The position numbers and the translations under genes are program-made. 64,000 bases of DNA from Leucocoprinus leucothites (lineage: Eukaryota > Basidiomycota > Agaricomycetes > Agaricales > Agaricaceae): the NCBI GenBank assembly GCA_013368445.1, contig JAACJO010000023.1, positions 1 to 64,000 on the forward strand, in the 5' to 3' direction. The notes beneath the pieces were generated by a model that saw only the letters and a list, made by a program, of their open reading frames with translations, was not told where the DNA came from and made no database searches. Numbering within the stretch: position 1 is the first letter of the stretch; every line of letters begins with the position of its first letter. This document shows positions 51,509 through 62,908 of the stretch, piece after piece.

Positions 51509-52916
51509 CTGTGGTGAGGAAGTGAAAACTGTAGCTACAGTGCTATTGATGTCTCAAGGATTAGTGACTATGGAATGGTTTCGCTATTTGGCAGTCATGA
51601 TAGTGAACATATCCTATGATCAACTATGATCTTGACTCCTTGTGTTCAATATAGAGGAGTCATGACAAAGCTGTGAGGTCTTCACAAATAGAGTTTTAAC
51701 CTTTGCTACCATTATTAGCAGGATAGCTATTGAAGAGTATGACTATATTAATAAGCATACAATAGACTCTTGAAGAGACCACAAGCCTTGCTGATATAAT
51801 AGTGATCAACCCTTCCAAGGATTACTCTGTCAGTATCTGTCAGCACAACATAGTGATCACTCTGGAACATTGTCAAGACTGTTGCCAGACCCCATAAGCT
51901 TATAGAGTATATGATAATAAGCAGTGGCAACACAGTGGCAGTCCATTGGGATAATAGCCAACTGAAGAAACACTGTAGAAATGACTTCATAATCATACCA
52001 GGCACAAGATCCCTATCTAGAGCACATGAATGGACAATATTTTCTCTATTTTTCCTATTGGACAATGTATTCAGGTTAGATGCTTATACATTCCTGACAA
52101 TATAAAAAGGCCTTGCAAGTGAAAGGTGCAGCAAGGAAACCCCACCTACTGTAGCTATGCTTAGAAGGTCATGTAAAGCAATAATCTAACATTCTTGAAT
52201 GCAATTAAGTGGTCTTCTCTTTAGTCTTTGACCAGTAGCAAGTCAAAAGCAATATAATCAAGTTCTATCTACAAGATTCCTATATGTTGGGAGTGAAGTT
52301 TGATTGCAAAGATCACTATTGAGTGTATTGACTACATATCAACCAACAGTCACAGAACCTGTTGGGTATGATTCTGGTGCATTCTATAGAGCTGTCAGAT
52401 ATGGGTGTTGAGTAGCAAGCTCATACATTGCGATATTGAAGTATTGCATTCTTGAGGACCTATAGAAGGTGGATCACAACACTGTTGGATCAACTAGTGT
52501 TTCTTGAGCAGCATTGTCTTGTCAGAAACTTTCTCCATATTAACTCTATTTTCTTCTTGTCTTGACCCCAATCTCTCAATACCCCTTGTGTTATTTCATT
52601 GGTTCTTCTATTGAGGAACATTCTCCTCTTGTGAAATACTCCCCACAAACTTGCAAAGCATGTAGCAATGTATTTTAGTGGTTATGTGTGGTGTGGTGTT
52701 ATATATAAATTTCACTTTCAGTCCACTATCTATGTTTCTGCCTCTTCAGTGTCCTTTGGTCATAGACCATTAAAGAATTGGAAAACACCTTTTGAGAAAG
52801 AACATCACTGTGAGATTCATATAAGTTCAGAGTGTGATGAAGTCTGGAAAAGACTTATAAGCTGTATATTGCATCTAGTATCCAGGAGTGGTACTAGTCA
52901 GTGTCAGTTGTATTGT

Positions 52917-53521
52917 TGTCAAGAACTGGGTTACTAAAGGACAGAGGATGGAGCTGATGTTCAGGACTGGGTGTCTAAGACAGAGGAGCAGAGATGACTG
53001 ATCCGGTTGCTGAATATGGGAGTGGGTCTTGGCCTCAACTTATGTGTTGTGCTACTACTGATGCTGATCCAGATTTTGGAAATGGATAGAGACAGGAGGG
53101 CGAGGAGAGAGCAGAGGTCAGACAAGGTAGTAACACATGACTTAGTCGATCATCAGACTGAGGAGTATGGTACAAGTTTGACTACTTATATACAAGATGG
53201 TAGATAGGGTCGGATAGTAGCAAAACAAAGGTATTGCAGAAAAAGGATAAGAGCAGAATTATTGTCCAACATTTCAGAAAGGCTAGAAGATAAGAATATC
53301 CAAGACATTGGAAGGGGACTAAAAATGACAAAGGAAATGGAACATGACATAATATGGGAAAGCCCAAATACAATGCACAAGAAGACACAGGGCAAAGAAG
53401 AAGGGTGAAGCAAATGAAGTGGAAGCAAGCTGATGTGATGAGACAGAAAGCAAAGTGTACATAAAAAGATTCTAAGTAAAATATTGCCAACTGGGCCGGT
53501 TGGGAGGATTGGGTTGTGACA
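52917..53521 (-). repeat. Gypsy 2 3' LTR (605 bp)
   Basis: This equals the 60514-61118 copy in length, with scattered mostly transition differences. On the minus strand a TATA-like TATATAAG lies at 53185-53192, followed by the same GTAG as in the gypsy 1 LTR family. Confidence 0.93.
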
Positions 53522-53536
53522 GTATTCCCCCCTTAG
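53522..53536 (-). promoter_or_regulatory. Gypsy 2 3' polypurine tract
   Basis: Minus strand CTAAGGGGGGAATAC abuts the LTR, identical to the gypsy 1 tract. Confidence 0.8.
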
Positions 53537-53650
53537 GGCTGAGCCTTCGAAGTCCTGTGATCTGATTGTAGGAATCAATTTCCAACTCTGTATAAATTCC
53601 GCTCTGCAAAAAATTTAAGCTTTTTTCTCTCTTAACCTCCTTCAACTACC

Positions 53651-54779
53651 ATGGCATCTAATTTGCAGACCCAAGCATCTGATCTGTCCTCAATTTGAGG
53701 AAGATGAAGGAGGCAAAGAAGGCAGAGAAGAAGAGGGCTGAGGAGGAGGAGCAGAAGTGGAAGGAGGAAGAGGACAAGAGGCTATGAAAGGAGTTGGAGG
53801 CTGCAGCAGCTTTGGAAGCAAGGGAGAGAGAGAGAGAGAAAGAGAGGGAGAAAGAGAAGGCGAAGGGAAAAGGAAAGGAGAAGACAGGAGAGTCTGTTCC
53901 CATCAAGTGGAAAGTGGATGCAGAGGTCAGGCCTGCAATGAAGAAGATGAAAAGGAATGCACCCATGATGGGCATAAGAGAACTCCCACCCCTATGGGCA
54001 GCTGCCATGAATGTTGGAAAAGGAATCAACTGAGGGCCTACTCCTGGTCCCTCTCAAGTGTCCACCAGTGATGGTGGGTCATATGTTCCAGATCATGACT
54101 CAGACATTGAGATCAAGGATACCCCCAAGAAAAAGCTGGGAAACTACAACAAGAAGGGTAGGAAGGTGAAAATGGGTGGCAAGAACAAGTGCGGGCAGTG
54201 TTGGAGGCTGGGCAAGGACTGCAAGGTGCAGTCAGGTGAGTAAGTTTATCCTTCTGTTTTTCCAATATTGGGTTGCAGCTGATCTTCCATAGCAACAAGT
54301 ACATGTGTGAGGTGTGCAATAGCTTAAAGCAGCATTGCACGTTCCCCTCTGAGGCAGGCAAGGTGCCTCACAAACAGACATACAACTTGATTGTTAAGAC
54401 CCACACCACATGAACAGTGATGATGGAGTTGGTGGTGGAAGTAAGGGAGTTGCAGGCTGAGATCGAGAGTCGGCAGGATAGGGCATTGAGATTGGCATGG
54501 CAGGGTAACATGCAGAGGCATGAACTCGTGGAGGAGTTCAAGGCCTTCTTTGAGCACTATATGTTTGATGGGCACTTGATGAGTGACACGAAGTTTGAGA
54601 AGGAGAAGAAGAAGGAAAAGGAGGAGTGGCTGAAGGCCCAAGCTGCATTGCAGAAATTAGGTGAAGGCACAACTTCGGGAGCTGCGGCATCAGGGTCAGG
54701 TGGGTTGAAAGTGGATGAAGGGCCTGAAGAGGATGAGGGAGATAAGGAGGAAGATGGGGGTGAGAGTGGAAAGGAGTAG
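53651..54779 (+). pseudogene. Antisense accessory ORF of gypsy 2: coiled coil plus two CX2CX6C clusters
   Basis: Reading opposite to gag/pol: MASNLQTQASDLSS at 53651, a Glu/Lys/Arg-rich predicted coiled coil (53700-53880), GESVPIKWKVDAEVRP, SDIEIKDTPKKKLGNYNKKG, KMGGKNKCGQCWRLGKDC (54170-54225), a GT...AG interval (54236-54278, GTGAGT to TTGCAG), MCEVCNSLKQHC (54304-54339), then a helical block (MMELVVEVRELQAEIESRQ...FKAFFEHYMFDGHL) and an acidic tail ending at TAG 54777-54779. Stops at 53696 and 53788 and an unsettled splice frame suggest decay. Gypsy 1 has the same order. Six Cys in two CX2CX6C triads resemble a split Zn2Cys6 cluster. Role unknown. Confidence 0.68.
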
Positions 54780-55096
54780 TCACCCATCTTGTCTCCTTGG
54801 TTTTTTCATGTTCTTGGACTGTTTTGTTGCATACTGGATTTGTGAATTTTTGATAGTTGACAATGTGATGCCTGTTCCTGTTCTTGAAGTGTGAAGAATC
54901 GAGCCAAATATTAAGATCAGATGGAAAGCTGTCAAAATAAGAATTGTTAAGTCCAAGTAGCCAAACTGCAATACAGGATAACTAGGATTGAAGATAAGAA
55001 TCATCAATGGAAAAAAGTTCATGGTAGAAATACTTGATAGAAGGAAGCTAGTCCAGAGAGAAGATATGAAAAGAATAATGCGAGCTGATATGAAGT

Positions 55097-58000
55097 CTAG
55101 AATAGCAGAAGTGGACCAGCCTTGTGAGGATAAGCAGCATGGAAATCAGCAATGAGTTCAGCTGCATGCGTGAGCTCAGCTGTGGGTAGCCAAGATGATT
55201 CTTCTTCAGTGTCTTTGTAGCCCGACCAGAAGACCTTGTACAGGAGTTTGCAAGCACAATGGCAGTTGATCTTAGAATCAACAATGCATTTGATTTTGTA
55301 TTCTGGTTCACCATCAATGATAATGGGTGCAGGAGCTGGTTCTGTATGATCAGGAAAGGTGTTGGGTGTGGATAGTTCAAGCATGGACACATGGAAGACT
55401 GGGTGAACAGCATGCATGGAATCAGGTAGGTGAAGGGTGAATGAGTGAGAACCAGACTGAGTGATGATTTCATATGAACCAAGGTAACATTTGGAAAGCT
55501 TTTTGGAGGGGCAAGTGGTGCAGAAGAACTGAGCTTTCACGAAGACTTTCTAGCTGATCTGGAAGTCAGGAGCTAGCAACCGTCTTGCATCTGTGGATCA
55601 TTGATACCGTTTCTGCGCCTCAGATATTTCAGCTTTGAGTGTGGTATGTAGGTCATCGAGATTGACTGCAAAGTTGCAGGCATGGGCCAATGCGATATCA
55701 TGCTCTGGATAGACTGTGATGTTGGGGTAGTAACCCTTGTTGGCAAAGAAGGGAGAGATTCCAGTGGTAGCACTGGGGGCATTGTTGTAAGTGAATTCTG
55801 TGAGTGGAAGGAGGTCGGACCAGTTGTCTTGCTGGTAATTGCAGTAAACGCAAAGATATTGCTCTAATGTCTGGTTGGTACGTTCCATCTGTCCATCGCC
55901 TTCAGGGTGATAACCCAAAGTGAAATATAGGCACATGTCCAGAGCCTTACTGAGGGATCAGAAGAAGTGGGATATGAACTCTGAACCGTGATCAGATGTG
56001 ATGTGAGAGGGAACACTGTGCTTAGAGAATACATGAATGATGAAGAGCCGAGCCAGTTCTGCAGAAGTAATGGTGTCATGGGTTGGAATGAAGATAGCCT
56101 GTTTGGAGAGTCAGTCAACAACTATGAGGATAGAGTTGAAGCCAGAAGAGGTTGGGAGTTTTTCAACGAAGTCCATAGAGATTGAGTTCCAAGGGTGTTC
56201 GGGAATAGGAAGTTGCTTGAGATTTCCATAGGGCTTATGACACTGAGATTTGGATCACATACAAGTGATGCATGATTTGCAGAAATCCTTGACCTCAGAT
56301 CGGATATTTGGCCAAGTGTACTCATGTCAGATGAGCTCCAGAGTCTTGTTCTGTCCGAAATGGCCAGAGAGGATGTGATCATGTTTATATTGAAGGACTT
56401 GGAGTTGAAGATTGTTGACATCAGGTATGTAGATTCTGCCATCGTGCCTTAGGAAGCCAGTGGAGTCAACTGACCAGCAACCTTTGGGTGAGGAAATGTG
56501 GGTAGATGCAATCGGATCCTATGGAAGCAAGATGAGGATGTCAGAGTGGAGGTTTTCAAGATCTAATATGGTGGCTGTGCAAAGGGAAGGAGTAGAAAAA
56601 TATGTAGCTCAAACAGAAGCTGAGAGTTGTTCATGTGTGAAGACAGGTTGGAAATTGTGTGGGTTGACTGAAGTGTAGCCATTATTCCCCCCTTTAGGGT
56701 AGATGTCCCATTGTGTAGTGAGAGCATCAGGTTTTGTTCCGAGCCAGCTGGGTCAGAAATGGATAATGAGGTTGAACTGGGAGAGGAACTCGGACCAGCA
56801 AGCCTGTCAATGGGTGAGGATCTTGGTGGTGCAGAAGTATTCAAGATTTTTGTGATTGGTAACCACATCGATAGGGAGAGAGGCCCCTTTGAGATAATGC
56901 TGCCAGATGTGGAAAGCCTTGAAGATAGCTAGGAGTTCCTTGTCATGAGTATCATAGTTGGACTCAGCTGTGTTGAAGGTGTGGGAATGGAAGGCAATAG
57001 GATGAACTTCATTGTCATCTGTCACAATGGACAAGATGGCAGCTAGGGCATAATCGGAGGCATCAGTCTCAATGATGATCTGGGAGTTGGGGATCCAATG
57101 AGTGAGGATGGGGGCTGTGGTGAATGCTTCCTTGAGAGAGTCAAAGGCTTCTCAACATTTGTTGTCAAAGTTCCACTTAGCCAATTTGCAGGTCAGGCAC
57201 ATAAGTGGAATGACAATGTCAGAGTAGTTGTAGATGAAGTGTCTGTAGAAGTTCGCAAAGCCTAGGAAGGACTGTATGTCCTTGACCTTCTTAGGTTCGG
57301 GCCACTCTTGGATAACCTTAATTTTGTCTTCTGACATTTTGAGACCGGCTGGGGAGAGGATGTATCCAAGGTACTCAACAGAGTCAGAATGGAATTCACA
57401 TTTATCTGCTTTGGCGTATAGGCTGTGCTTGCACAGAGCCACTTGAGGACCTCTCAAACATGTTTCTTATGTGTGTTGAGATCGTCAGAGTAGATAAGGA
57501 TATTGTCAAGATAGGCTGTCACACAGACATTGAGGAGGTCAGAAAAGATGTCATTCATAAACTGCTGGAAGGCTGCAGGTGCATTGGTCAGACTGAATGG
57601 CATGACAAGCCACTTGAAGGAGCCATAGCAGGTCCTGAAGACTGTCTTCCATTTGTTGCCTTCAGCAATGCAGATGAGATAATAGGCATGGTGGAGGTCA
57701 ATCTTGCTATAAATGTGAGCTTTGCAGGGAGAGTTGAGAAGGTCAGAAATGAGTGGAAGTGCATAACAATCCTTTTTGGTAAGCCAATTGAGCCCATGGA
57801 AGTCAACACAAAGTCAAAGTGAACTGTCTTTCTTCTGAACGAAGAGAACAGGTGCACCATGAGGCAAAGAAGTGGGATGGATAAATCCAATGTTGATGTG
57901 CTCGTCGATGAACTCACAGAGGGCCTCAAGCTCGGATGGCAAAAGGGAGTAGATGGTGCCAATGGGAGGTTGAGCACCCTCTTCTAGGTTGATCTTGAGG

Positions 58001-58849
58001 TCATAGGGGTGATGTAGGGCAAGTGTATCAGCACAAGCTTTGCTGAAGACATCAGCAAATTCGTGATATTCACTGGGCACATTAGAGAGATCTGCTGACT
58101 TGTCAGAGACACAAGCCAAGGCAGCGGAAGCAGATGTTGAGTTCAAATTGAGATGGAAGTTTACTGAGCCAGGAAGATGTGAAGCACGAATAAAAGCAGG
58201 AGTATTGATGAGCAAAATGTGAGGATGCACAGGAACAGAATCAGAAGTGGATGAAGGGATCTCAGATGGTGATGAATCCAGAGGAAGGGCATCAGCCATC
58301 TAGCTAGGATTGGGTGAAAATGCAGAAACTGCCATAGAAGCAGATGCAATGCAAACAGAAGGGGCAGGAGTATCCGGCAAATGTGATTGGAATGTAATAC
58401 TGCTCAAAGCCCAGTCAATCAATGGATTGTAGTGGGTGAGCCAGTTGTGTCCAAGAACCACAGAGCAGGAAGAATCAAGCCGGGTGACATACAAGTCAAG
58501 GGTCATAGATTCACCACTAGGATAAGTAACATGCAAGTTCACTAACTCAGTAATATAACTATTCGACGATCCATCAAATAGGCAAAGCTCAATTGGAGGG
58601 GTAGGAGAGATCAGAAGGGAATGAGTGTGGGTGAATTCAGAATCAATGAAACAATGAGTAGAGCTGGAGTCGACGAGAGCACTGAAGGGGAGCCATTGGA
58701 TATTATCAGATGAGCAAATTAAAGAAGAAGAAAGTAAAACAGAAAGGGAATTGGGATCGGAAAGAGCAGATGCATTGAGGTGGAGGAGACTCTCTGGTGT
58801 ACAGATGAGCTCAATGTGACCCTCAGTCTGTGTGGAGTCCTGAGGGCCA
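55097..58849 (-). pseudogene. Gypsy 2 pol: protease, RT, RNase H, integrase, chromodomain
   Basis: Protease: [12 protein letters not shown] near 58680 and VLGHNWL near 58440. RT: LPHGAPVLFVQKKD (57860), [11 protein letters not shown], active site YLDN (57502-57513), where the last Asp of YLDD is Asn. RNase H: ETDASDYALAAI (57065) and YDTHDKELLAIF. An internal polypurine tract is at 56681-56696. Integrase: zinc-binding part near 56400, core to GYHPEGDGQMERTNQ (55900), NNAPSATTGISPF. GPY/F: CYLGSYEII (55470). Chromodomain: YKIKCIVDSKIN to SSWLPTAEL (55300-55180), stop TAG-side at 55097. Several in-frame stops (for example 57830, 57455, 56810, 55955) disable it. It is otherwise collinear with gypsy 1. 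Confidence 0.9.
56681..56696 (-). promoter_or_regulatory. Internal polypurine tract in gypsy 2 pol
   Basis: Minus strand TAAAGGGGGGAATAAT is conserved in sequence and place with gypsy 1 (36839-36856) between RNase H and integrase. Confidence 0.45.
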
Positions 58850-58851
58850 CT

Positions 58852-60500
58852 CCCTATTTTTCTGAACTCTTTTCAGAGTCCTTGGCAGGAGCCACTTCAA
58901 CCTTGCAGATCTTGGCCCTGTTCTGCTTCCTGTGGCATTGGTCAACCTTGTGACCTTTACCACCACAGAACAAGCAGAGGTCTTCATCAATATGGTGTTT
59001 GTGTTCTTTGGGAGTAAGTTTGCCATCCTTGCCTAGCTTGATGGAAATATCTGGTTTTGCAGGATGGGTCGAGGAGCATTGCTGGTTAGAGGTGGATGGA
59101 GCAGGGGTAGCAGATTTGGAGGGGGCCTGAGAGGTATTGTGATTGTTGTTGCTGTTACTGCTGCTGTTGTTGTTGTTGTTGCTGCCCTGATTAAAGTTAG
59201 ATGGTTGTAATGAAGGGCCACACTGTGGAATAGGCTGAGGGTTATTCGAGGAGTTGGAGGGTTTGGATTGCTTGTGCTCAGCAAGATCCTTTTCCACAGC
59301 ATGGGCACAGGCTTGTTTGCAATCGTGTTCCCAATAGCAACTGTCAATGAGCATAGCCATGCGGAGCATTTCCTGGAAGGTATCAGGTTTACCCTGTTCA
59401 CAGGTACTGATAGGGTCTTGAATGCGATTAAGGAGACCCTTGTAATAGCAATGGAAGAGGACCTTGTCACCCCAACCAAGCTGAGTGGCATACTTCATAA
59501 ATTCAATGTTATAGGTGGCGATTTTATTGCCCGATTTCATCTGGAGGTTGTCCAGCAATTCAGCTACTTCTGATTTTGGGTTGGCTACACCAAAATGCAT
59601 ACAGAGCTTGCAGACGAAGGAGTTCTAGTCAGATATCCAATCGTGGAAAATGCCTTGCTCCTCCTGAGTAAGGGTGACCTCAAACCAGTCTAGGGCTACA
59701 CCAGTGGGGTGGGTCATGGCAAAGTTGACCTTTTGACTGTTCTCTTGAAATTGAGTCAGGTTGGCATGGAAGTAGAGGCAGCATTGAATGAGGAAGGTGT
59801 TAAGCTTCTCCAGGTCTGTTCCACTGAACATATCTGGAAGGTGAGTTTTATTGATGGGAGCCATATTAGGCTGAGGATGATTGTCAAGGTTGTCAGCGAG
59901 CTGAGACAATGCATTGGCTAGACAACCTTGAAAGTGATCATGATGATGAGGACGAGGTGGAGGAGCAGGAAGGTTGTTGGATGAGGAAGAGGATGAGTCA
60001 TTGTCATCTGGGTTGTTGTCATTGGGGTTGTTGGGATCCTTGGGGCTACTGAGGTGATCTTCAATGTCTTCCCAATCATCGTTTTCATCATCCTGATGGG
60101 GAGGATCAACATAGTCAAGACCATCCTCATCACCCAGTTCTGAGGGACTGTATAGATCCTGATTAGGTGGCATACTGCAAGGAGATGCAGGAGTACTGGG
60201 AGGATGAGTGTCATGATGGCAAGGCAATGGACAAGTAGGATGAGGGATTTGAGAGGGTAGGGGAGTTGAGGGCAAATTGGGATTTAGACAATGTGAATGG
60301 CAGATATGACTAGGAATACAATTATTTCCCAAGCTACGAGTAGAGCTTTCAGCCAGGGAAGCAGGGACAGAGTTAGAGCATTTCAGCTCCTGAGTGGTGG
60401 AAGTTGTGGCAGCAGGCTGACGCTGTACTGCAGTGCAGGTGTTTGCCATGACAAAGATGAGAGAAGGGAGCAGAGGGATGATGTGACAGTAGTGAGGCAA
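58852..60500 (-). pseudogene. Gypsy 2 gag with CCHC knuckle (one in-frame stop)
   Basis: The frame starts at an ATG at 60500 (MPHYCH), with a second ATG (MANTCTAVQ) near 60449 that may be the true start. It has a Pro-rich N-terminus, acidic stretch (DDENDDWEDIEDH), Asn/Asp repeat, then the retrotransposon gag domain (DMFSGTDLEKLNTFL, FAMTHPTGVALDWFE, MKSGNKIATYNIEF), an Asn/Ser-rich linker, and the knuckle LCLFCGGKGHKVDQC (58945-58990). A single TAG at 59622-59624, after FHDWISD, splits the otherwise continuous frame (60500-59625 and 59600-58854). In gypsy gags this position is usually a Trp, so TGG to TAG is likely. Confidence 0.85.
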
Positions 60501-60513
60501 AGTCTGATAATAC

Positions 60514-61118
60514 TGTCAAGAACTGGGTTACTAAAGGACAGGGGATGGAGCCAATGTTCAGGACTGGGTGTCTAAGACAGAGGAGCAGAGATGACTGATC
60601 TGGTTGCTAAATATAGGAGCAGGTCTTGGCCTCAACTTATGTGTTGTGCTACTACTGACACTGACCTGGATTTCAGAAATGGATAGAGACGGAAGGGTGA
60701 GGAGAGAGCAGAGGTCAGACAAGGTAGTAATATGTGACTTAGTTGATTATCAAACTGAGGAGTATGGTACAAGTTTGACTACTTATATATGAGATGGCGG
60801 ATAGGGTCAGGTAGTAACAAAACAAAGGTATTGCAGAAAAAGGATAAGAGCAGAATTATTGTCCAACATTTCGGAAAGGCTAGAAGATAAGAATATCCAA
60901 GACATTGGAAGGGGACTAAAAATGACAAGAGGAATGGAACATGACATGACATGGGAAAGTCCGAATACAATGCACAAGAAGACACAGGGCAAAGAAGAAG
61001 GGTGAAGCGAATGAAGTGGAAGCGAGCTGATGCAATGAGATGGAAAGCAAAGCATACATAAAAAGATTCTAAGTAAGGTATTGCCAACCAGGCCAGTCAG
61101 GAGGATTGGGTCATGACA
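60514..61118 (-). repeat. Gypsy 2 5' LTR (605 bp)
   Basis: It carries the minus-strand TATA-like TATATAAG at 60782-60789, the likely promoter for gag-pol, which begins about 65 bp beyond the LTR. The segment between LTR and gag (60501-60513) is too short for a long leader; a tRNA primer-binding site was not identified by eye. Confidence 0.93.
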
Positions 61119-61198
61119 ATTGTGCCAAGTGTTAGTGAAAGTGATGATTCACAAATACCAGTCTATTACACTGCTGCATTCTAAGGGACTTGTAGTTG

Positions 61199-61757
61199 TG
61201 TCACGAGCCAGGCCTCAAGAACAGCTGACGGTTTGAACTTGGTAATATTTTCATGAAATACTATCCGCTCTCACATATCGGTTACTTTGGTTTTTATCAG
61301 TCTTTCACCTTTGGACTTATTCTGACATCTTCCATTTTATTAATTCATACCGCCTTGTCGAAATTTTCTGACAACCGTTTAATAGTAAGTTTTCTATCTT
61401 CTAGCCTTGTAAAATTTGCAGACTCCACTTTGATTATTTCTCTGTTTACTACTTTGCTTGTTTTCCTTATCCGATCCTATATTCCGCATCGTATATAAGT
61501 AGCACAACTTTGTACTTGGAGGGGGCAGTCTGATAATCAACTTAGCGATACGCTACTTTCCTCTGCTCTCTGTTCGTCCTCAGCTCTCTTATATTGTCTG
61601 AAATCCGGGTCAAGCGTCAGTAGTTGGCACAACACATAAGTTGAGGCCACGACCTGCTCCCGCGTCCGACGACCGGCTCCTGCCTTACCTCTGTTACACC
61701 TCTGTCCAACCGGTTCTTGATGTCGGCTCCCTATCCATAGTGTTTGCGCGCTTAACA
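61199..61757 (+). repeat. Solo LTR of the gypsy 1 LTR family (559 bp), TSD AGTTG
   Basis: TGTCACGAGCC...CGCTTAACA with AGTTG at 61194-61198 and 61758-61762. It matches the gypsy 1 3' LTR in length and along its sequence but retains CpG sites that are TpG/CpA there. TATATAAG lies at 61492-61499. It sits 80 bp from the right end of gypsy 2. Confidence 0.95.
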
Positions 61758-61762
61758 AGTTG

Positions 61763-62019
61763 TGCAGTATTGCATAACAAGGATCATCAAGTACCTTTCA
61801 TGAACTAGTCATTCCAGTACAAAACTGGTCTATAGACAACTTCCACTATCTATCATTATCAACCTTTGCACTTTTGCTAAACACCCTTCTTTATTGATTA
61901 ACCTCCCACAAACTTGTATTGAGTTTAGGAGTGTTGGTTATTATTGTTATCATTGTTACCTATCAATCACTATCTGACTACCTTCCCTTTATTACCTTAA
62001 CATCCACATTTCTGCCTCT
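61763..62019. other. A/T-rich spacer without supported genes
   Basis: This joins sequence left of gypsy 2 (up to 52916) if gypsy 2 and the solo LTR are removed. It shares CCCACAAACTTG and TTTCTGCCTCTTCA with 52620-52750, a possible old duplication. No ORF. Confidence 0.35.
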
Positions 62020-62840
62020 TCAATGCTTGATTCCCTTTGGGGCACACTTCATGGGACATACAATACAGCTTCTGGTAGGCCAGTTGATGTGTCAGTATTA
62101 GAGGACCTTCTGTCTCTTGATGAGAGAGATTGGGTCCCCTTCTTGAGGGCTGAGGCATGGGACACACTTAGGGCATGTTTCTCATGCTCAGCACCTGGTC
62201 TGGACCACATCACATGGGCCCATCTGAAGGACATCCTGGTCAATTCTGACATCATGGCTGTCTTTCTATCTATTGCCAATGCCTGCCTCACAGTTGGGTA
62301 CTGGCTGACACACCTTAAGGAGTCTGTCTCAGTTATCATCCCAAAACTGGGCAAACCTTCCTATTCTATGCCAAAGTCATTCAGGCCCATTGTCCTCCTG
62401 AATACACTTGGCAAACTTGTTGAGAAGATGCTCAGTGCTTAGCTTCAGTTTGACAGTGTCAAATATGAGATCTTCCATTCTAACCAGCTTGGCGGTATAT
62501 GCCAAAGATTCACTGAGGATGCTGGTCTATTCCTGACTCACCTTGTTCATGCAGGCTTGAAGACTAGCTGTGTCACTTTTGACATTGTGCAGTTCTTCCC
62601 ATCTCTGAACCATGACATGCTCATAGCTATTCTTGCAAAGCAGGGGTTTCCACCTAACATGTGGGACTTCTTTGCTTCATACCTAGTTGGGAGGGAGACA
62701 CATTACCTCTGGGGGGCATACTCTTCTAGCAACTTTGCAGCCAATGTGGGCATGGGACAAGACTTGGCCCTCTCTCTGGTCCTATTGGCATTATACCTAG
62801 CTCTGGCCATCTGGCTTTTTGAACAGCAAGCTACCCATCC
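62020..62840 (+). mobile_element. LINE-B RT fragment (second copy)
   Basis: The sequence begins in the region before RT (DSLWGTLHGTYNTASGRPV, matching LWNALHSSYNSASGRPV of LINE-A) and runs to WLFEQQATHP just before the active site, where a 68-bp gag-element tail is inserted. Compared with 32547-33364 it extends further 5'. Confidence 0.78.
62023..62840 (+). pseudogene. LINE-B ORF2, RT N-terminal two thirds
   Basis: The first block (62023-62442) is open for 140 codons: FLRAEAWDTLRACFSCSAPGLDHITWAHL, AVFLSIANACLTVGYW, VIIPKLGKPSYSMPKSFRPI. A TAG at 62440-62442 stands where LINE-B copy 1 has a Gln codon. The second block (62557 on) has VTFDIVQFFPSLNHDML, FFASYLVGRE and GMGQDLALSLVLLALYL. The YVDD box and thumb are missing. 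Not functional. Confidence 0.75.
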
Positions 62841-62908
62841 TTTTTTTTTAAAAAAATTATTGATTTATTATGTAGGGCATGATAGCAGTCCACACCCAAC
62901 AACTACTA
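62841..62908 (-). mobile_element. 68-bp gag-only-type 3' tail insertion
   Basis: Poly(T) 62841-62849, then the 3' end typical of L/N elements (minus strand GTGGACTGCTATCATGCCC...ATAAATCAATAATTTTTT). It is an extreme 5' truncation. Its right side abuts a gypsy fragment without an evident TSD. Confidence 0.7.

Larger units (their letters stand above)
50640..52916. other. 2.3-kb stretch without supported genes
   Basis: No ORF here has recognisable motifs or a coding-like neighbour. It contains a 66-bp direct repeat (51249-51314, 51443-51508). It may be part of an unrecognised LTR or the leader region of the element carrying protein T. The 89-codon ORF at 52668 lacks any family feature. Confidence 0.4.
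52917..61118 (-). mobile_element. Complete Ty3/gypsy chromovirus (gypsy 2), 8.2 kb, TSD ATTGT
   Basis: Both LTRs are 605 bp (52917-53521 and 60514-61118) and begin TGTCAAGAAC and end TGACA on the + strand. ATTGT flanks the element at 52912-52916 and 61119-61123. Reading the minus strand: LTR, gag (60500-58852), pol (to 55097), convergent accessory ORF on the + strand (53651-54779), polypurine tract, LTR. It is the one complete LTR retrotransposon of the window, although pol carries stops and an altered catalytic box. Confidence 0.96.

Noticed and set aside
52668..52937. 89-codon ORF as a possible host gene
   Set aside because: It runs into the gypsy 2 LTR, has no recognisable motif, and lies in sequence without other coding signal.
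60501..60513. tRNA primer-binding site next to the gypsy 2 5' LTR
   Set aside because: The bases after the LTR (minus strand GTATTATCAGACTTTG) do not obviously complement a common tRNA 3' end; self-priming cannot be judged by eye.
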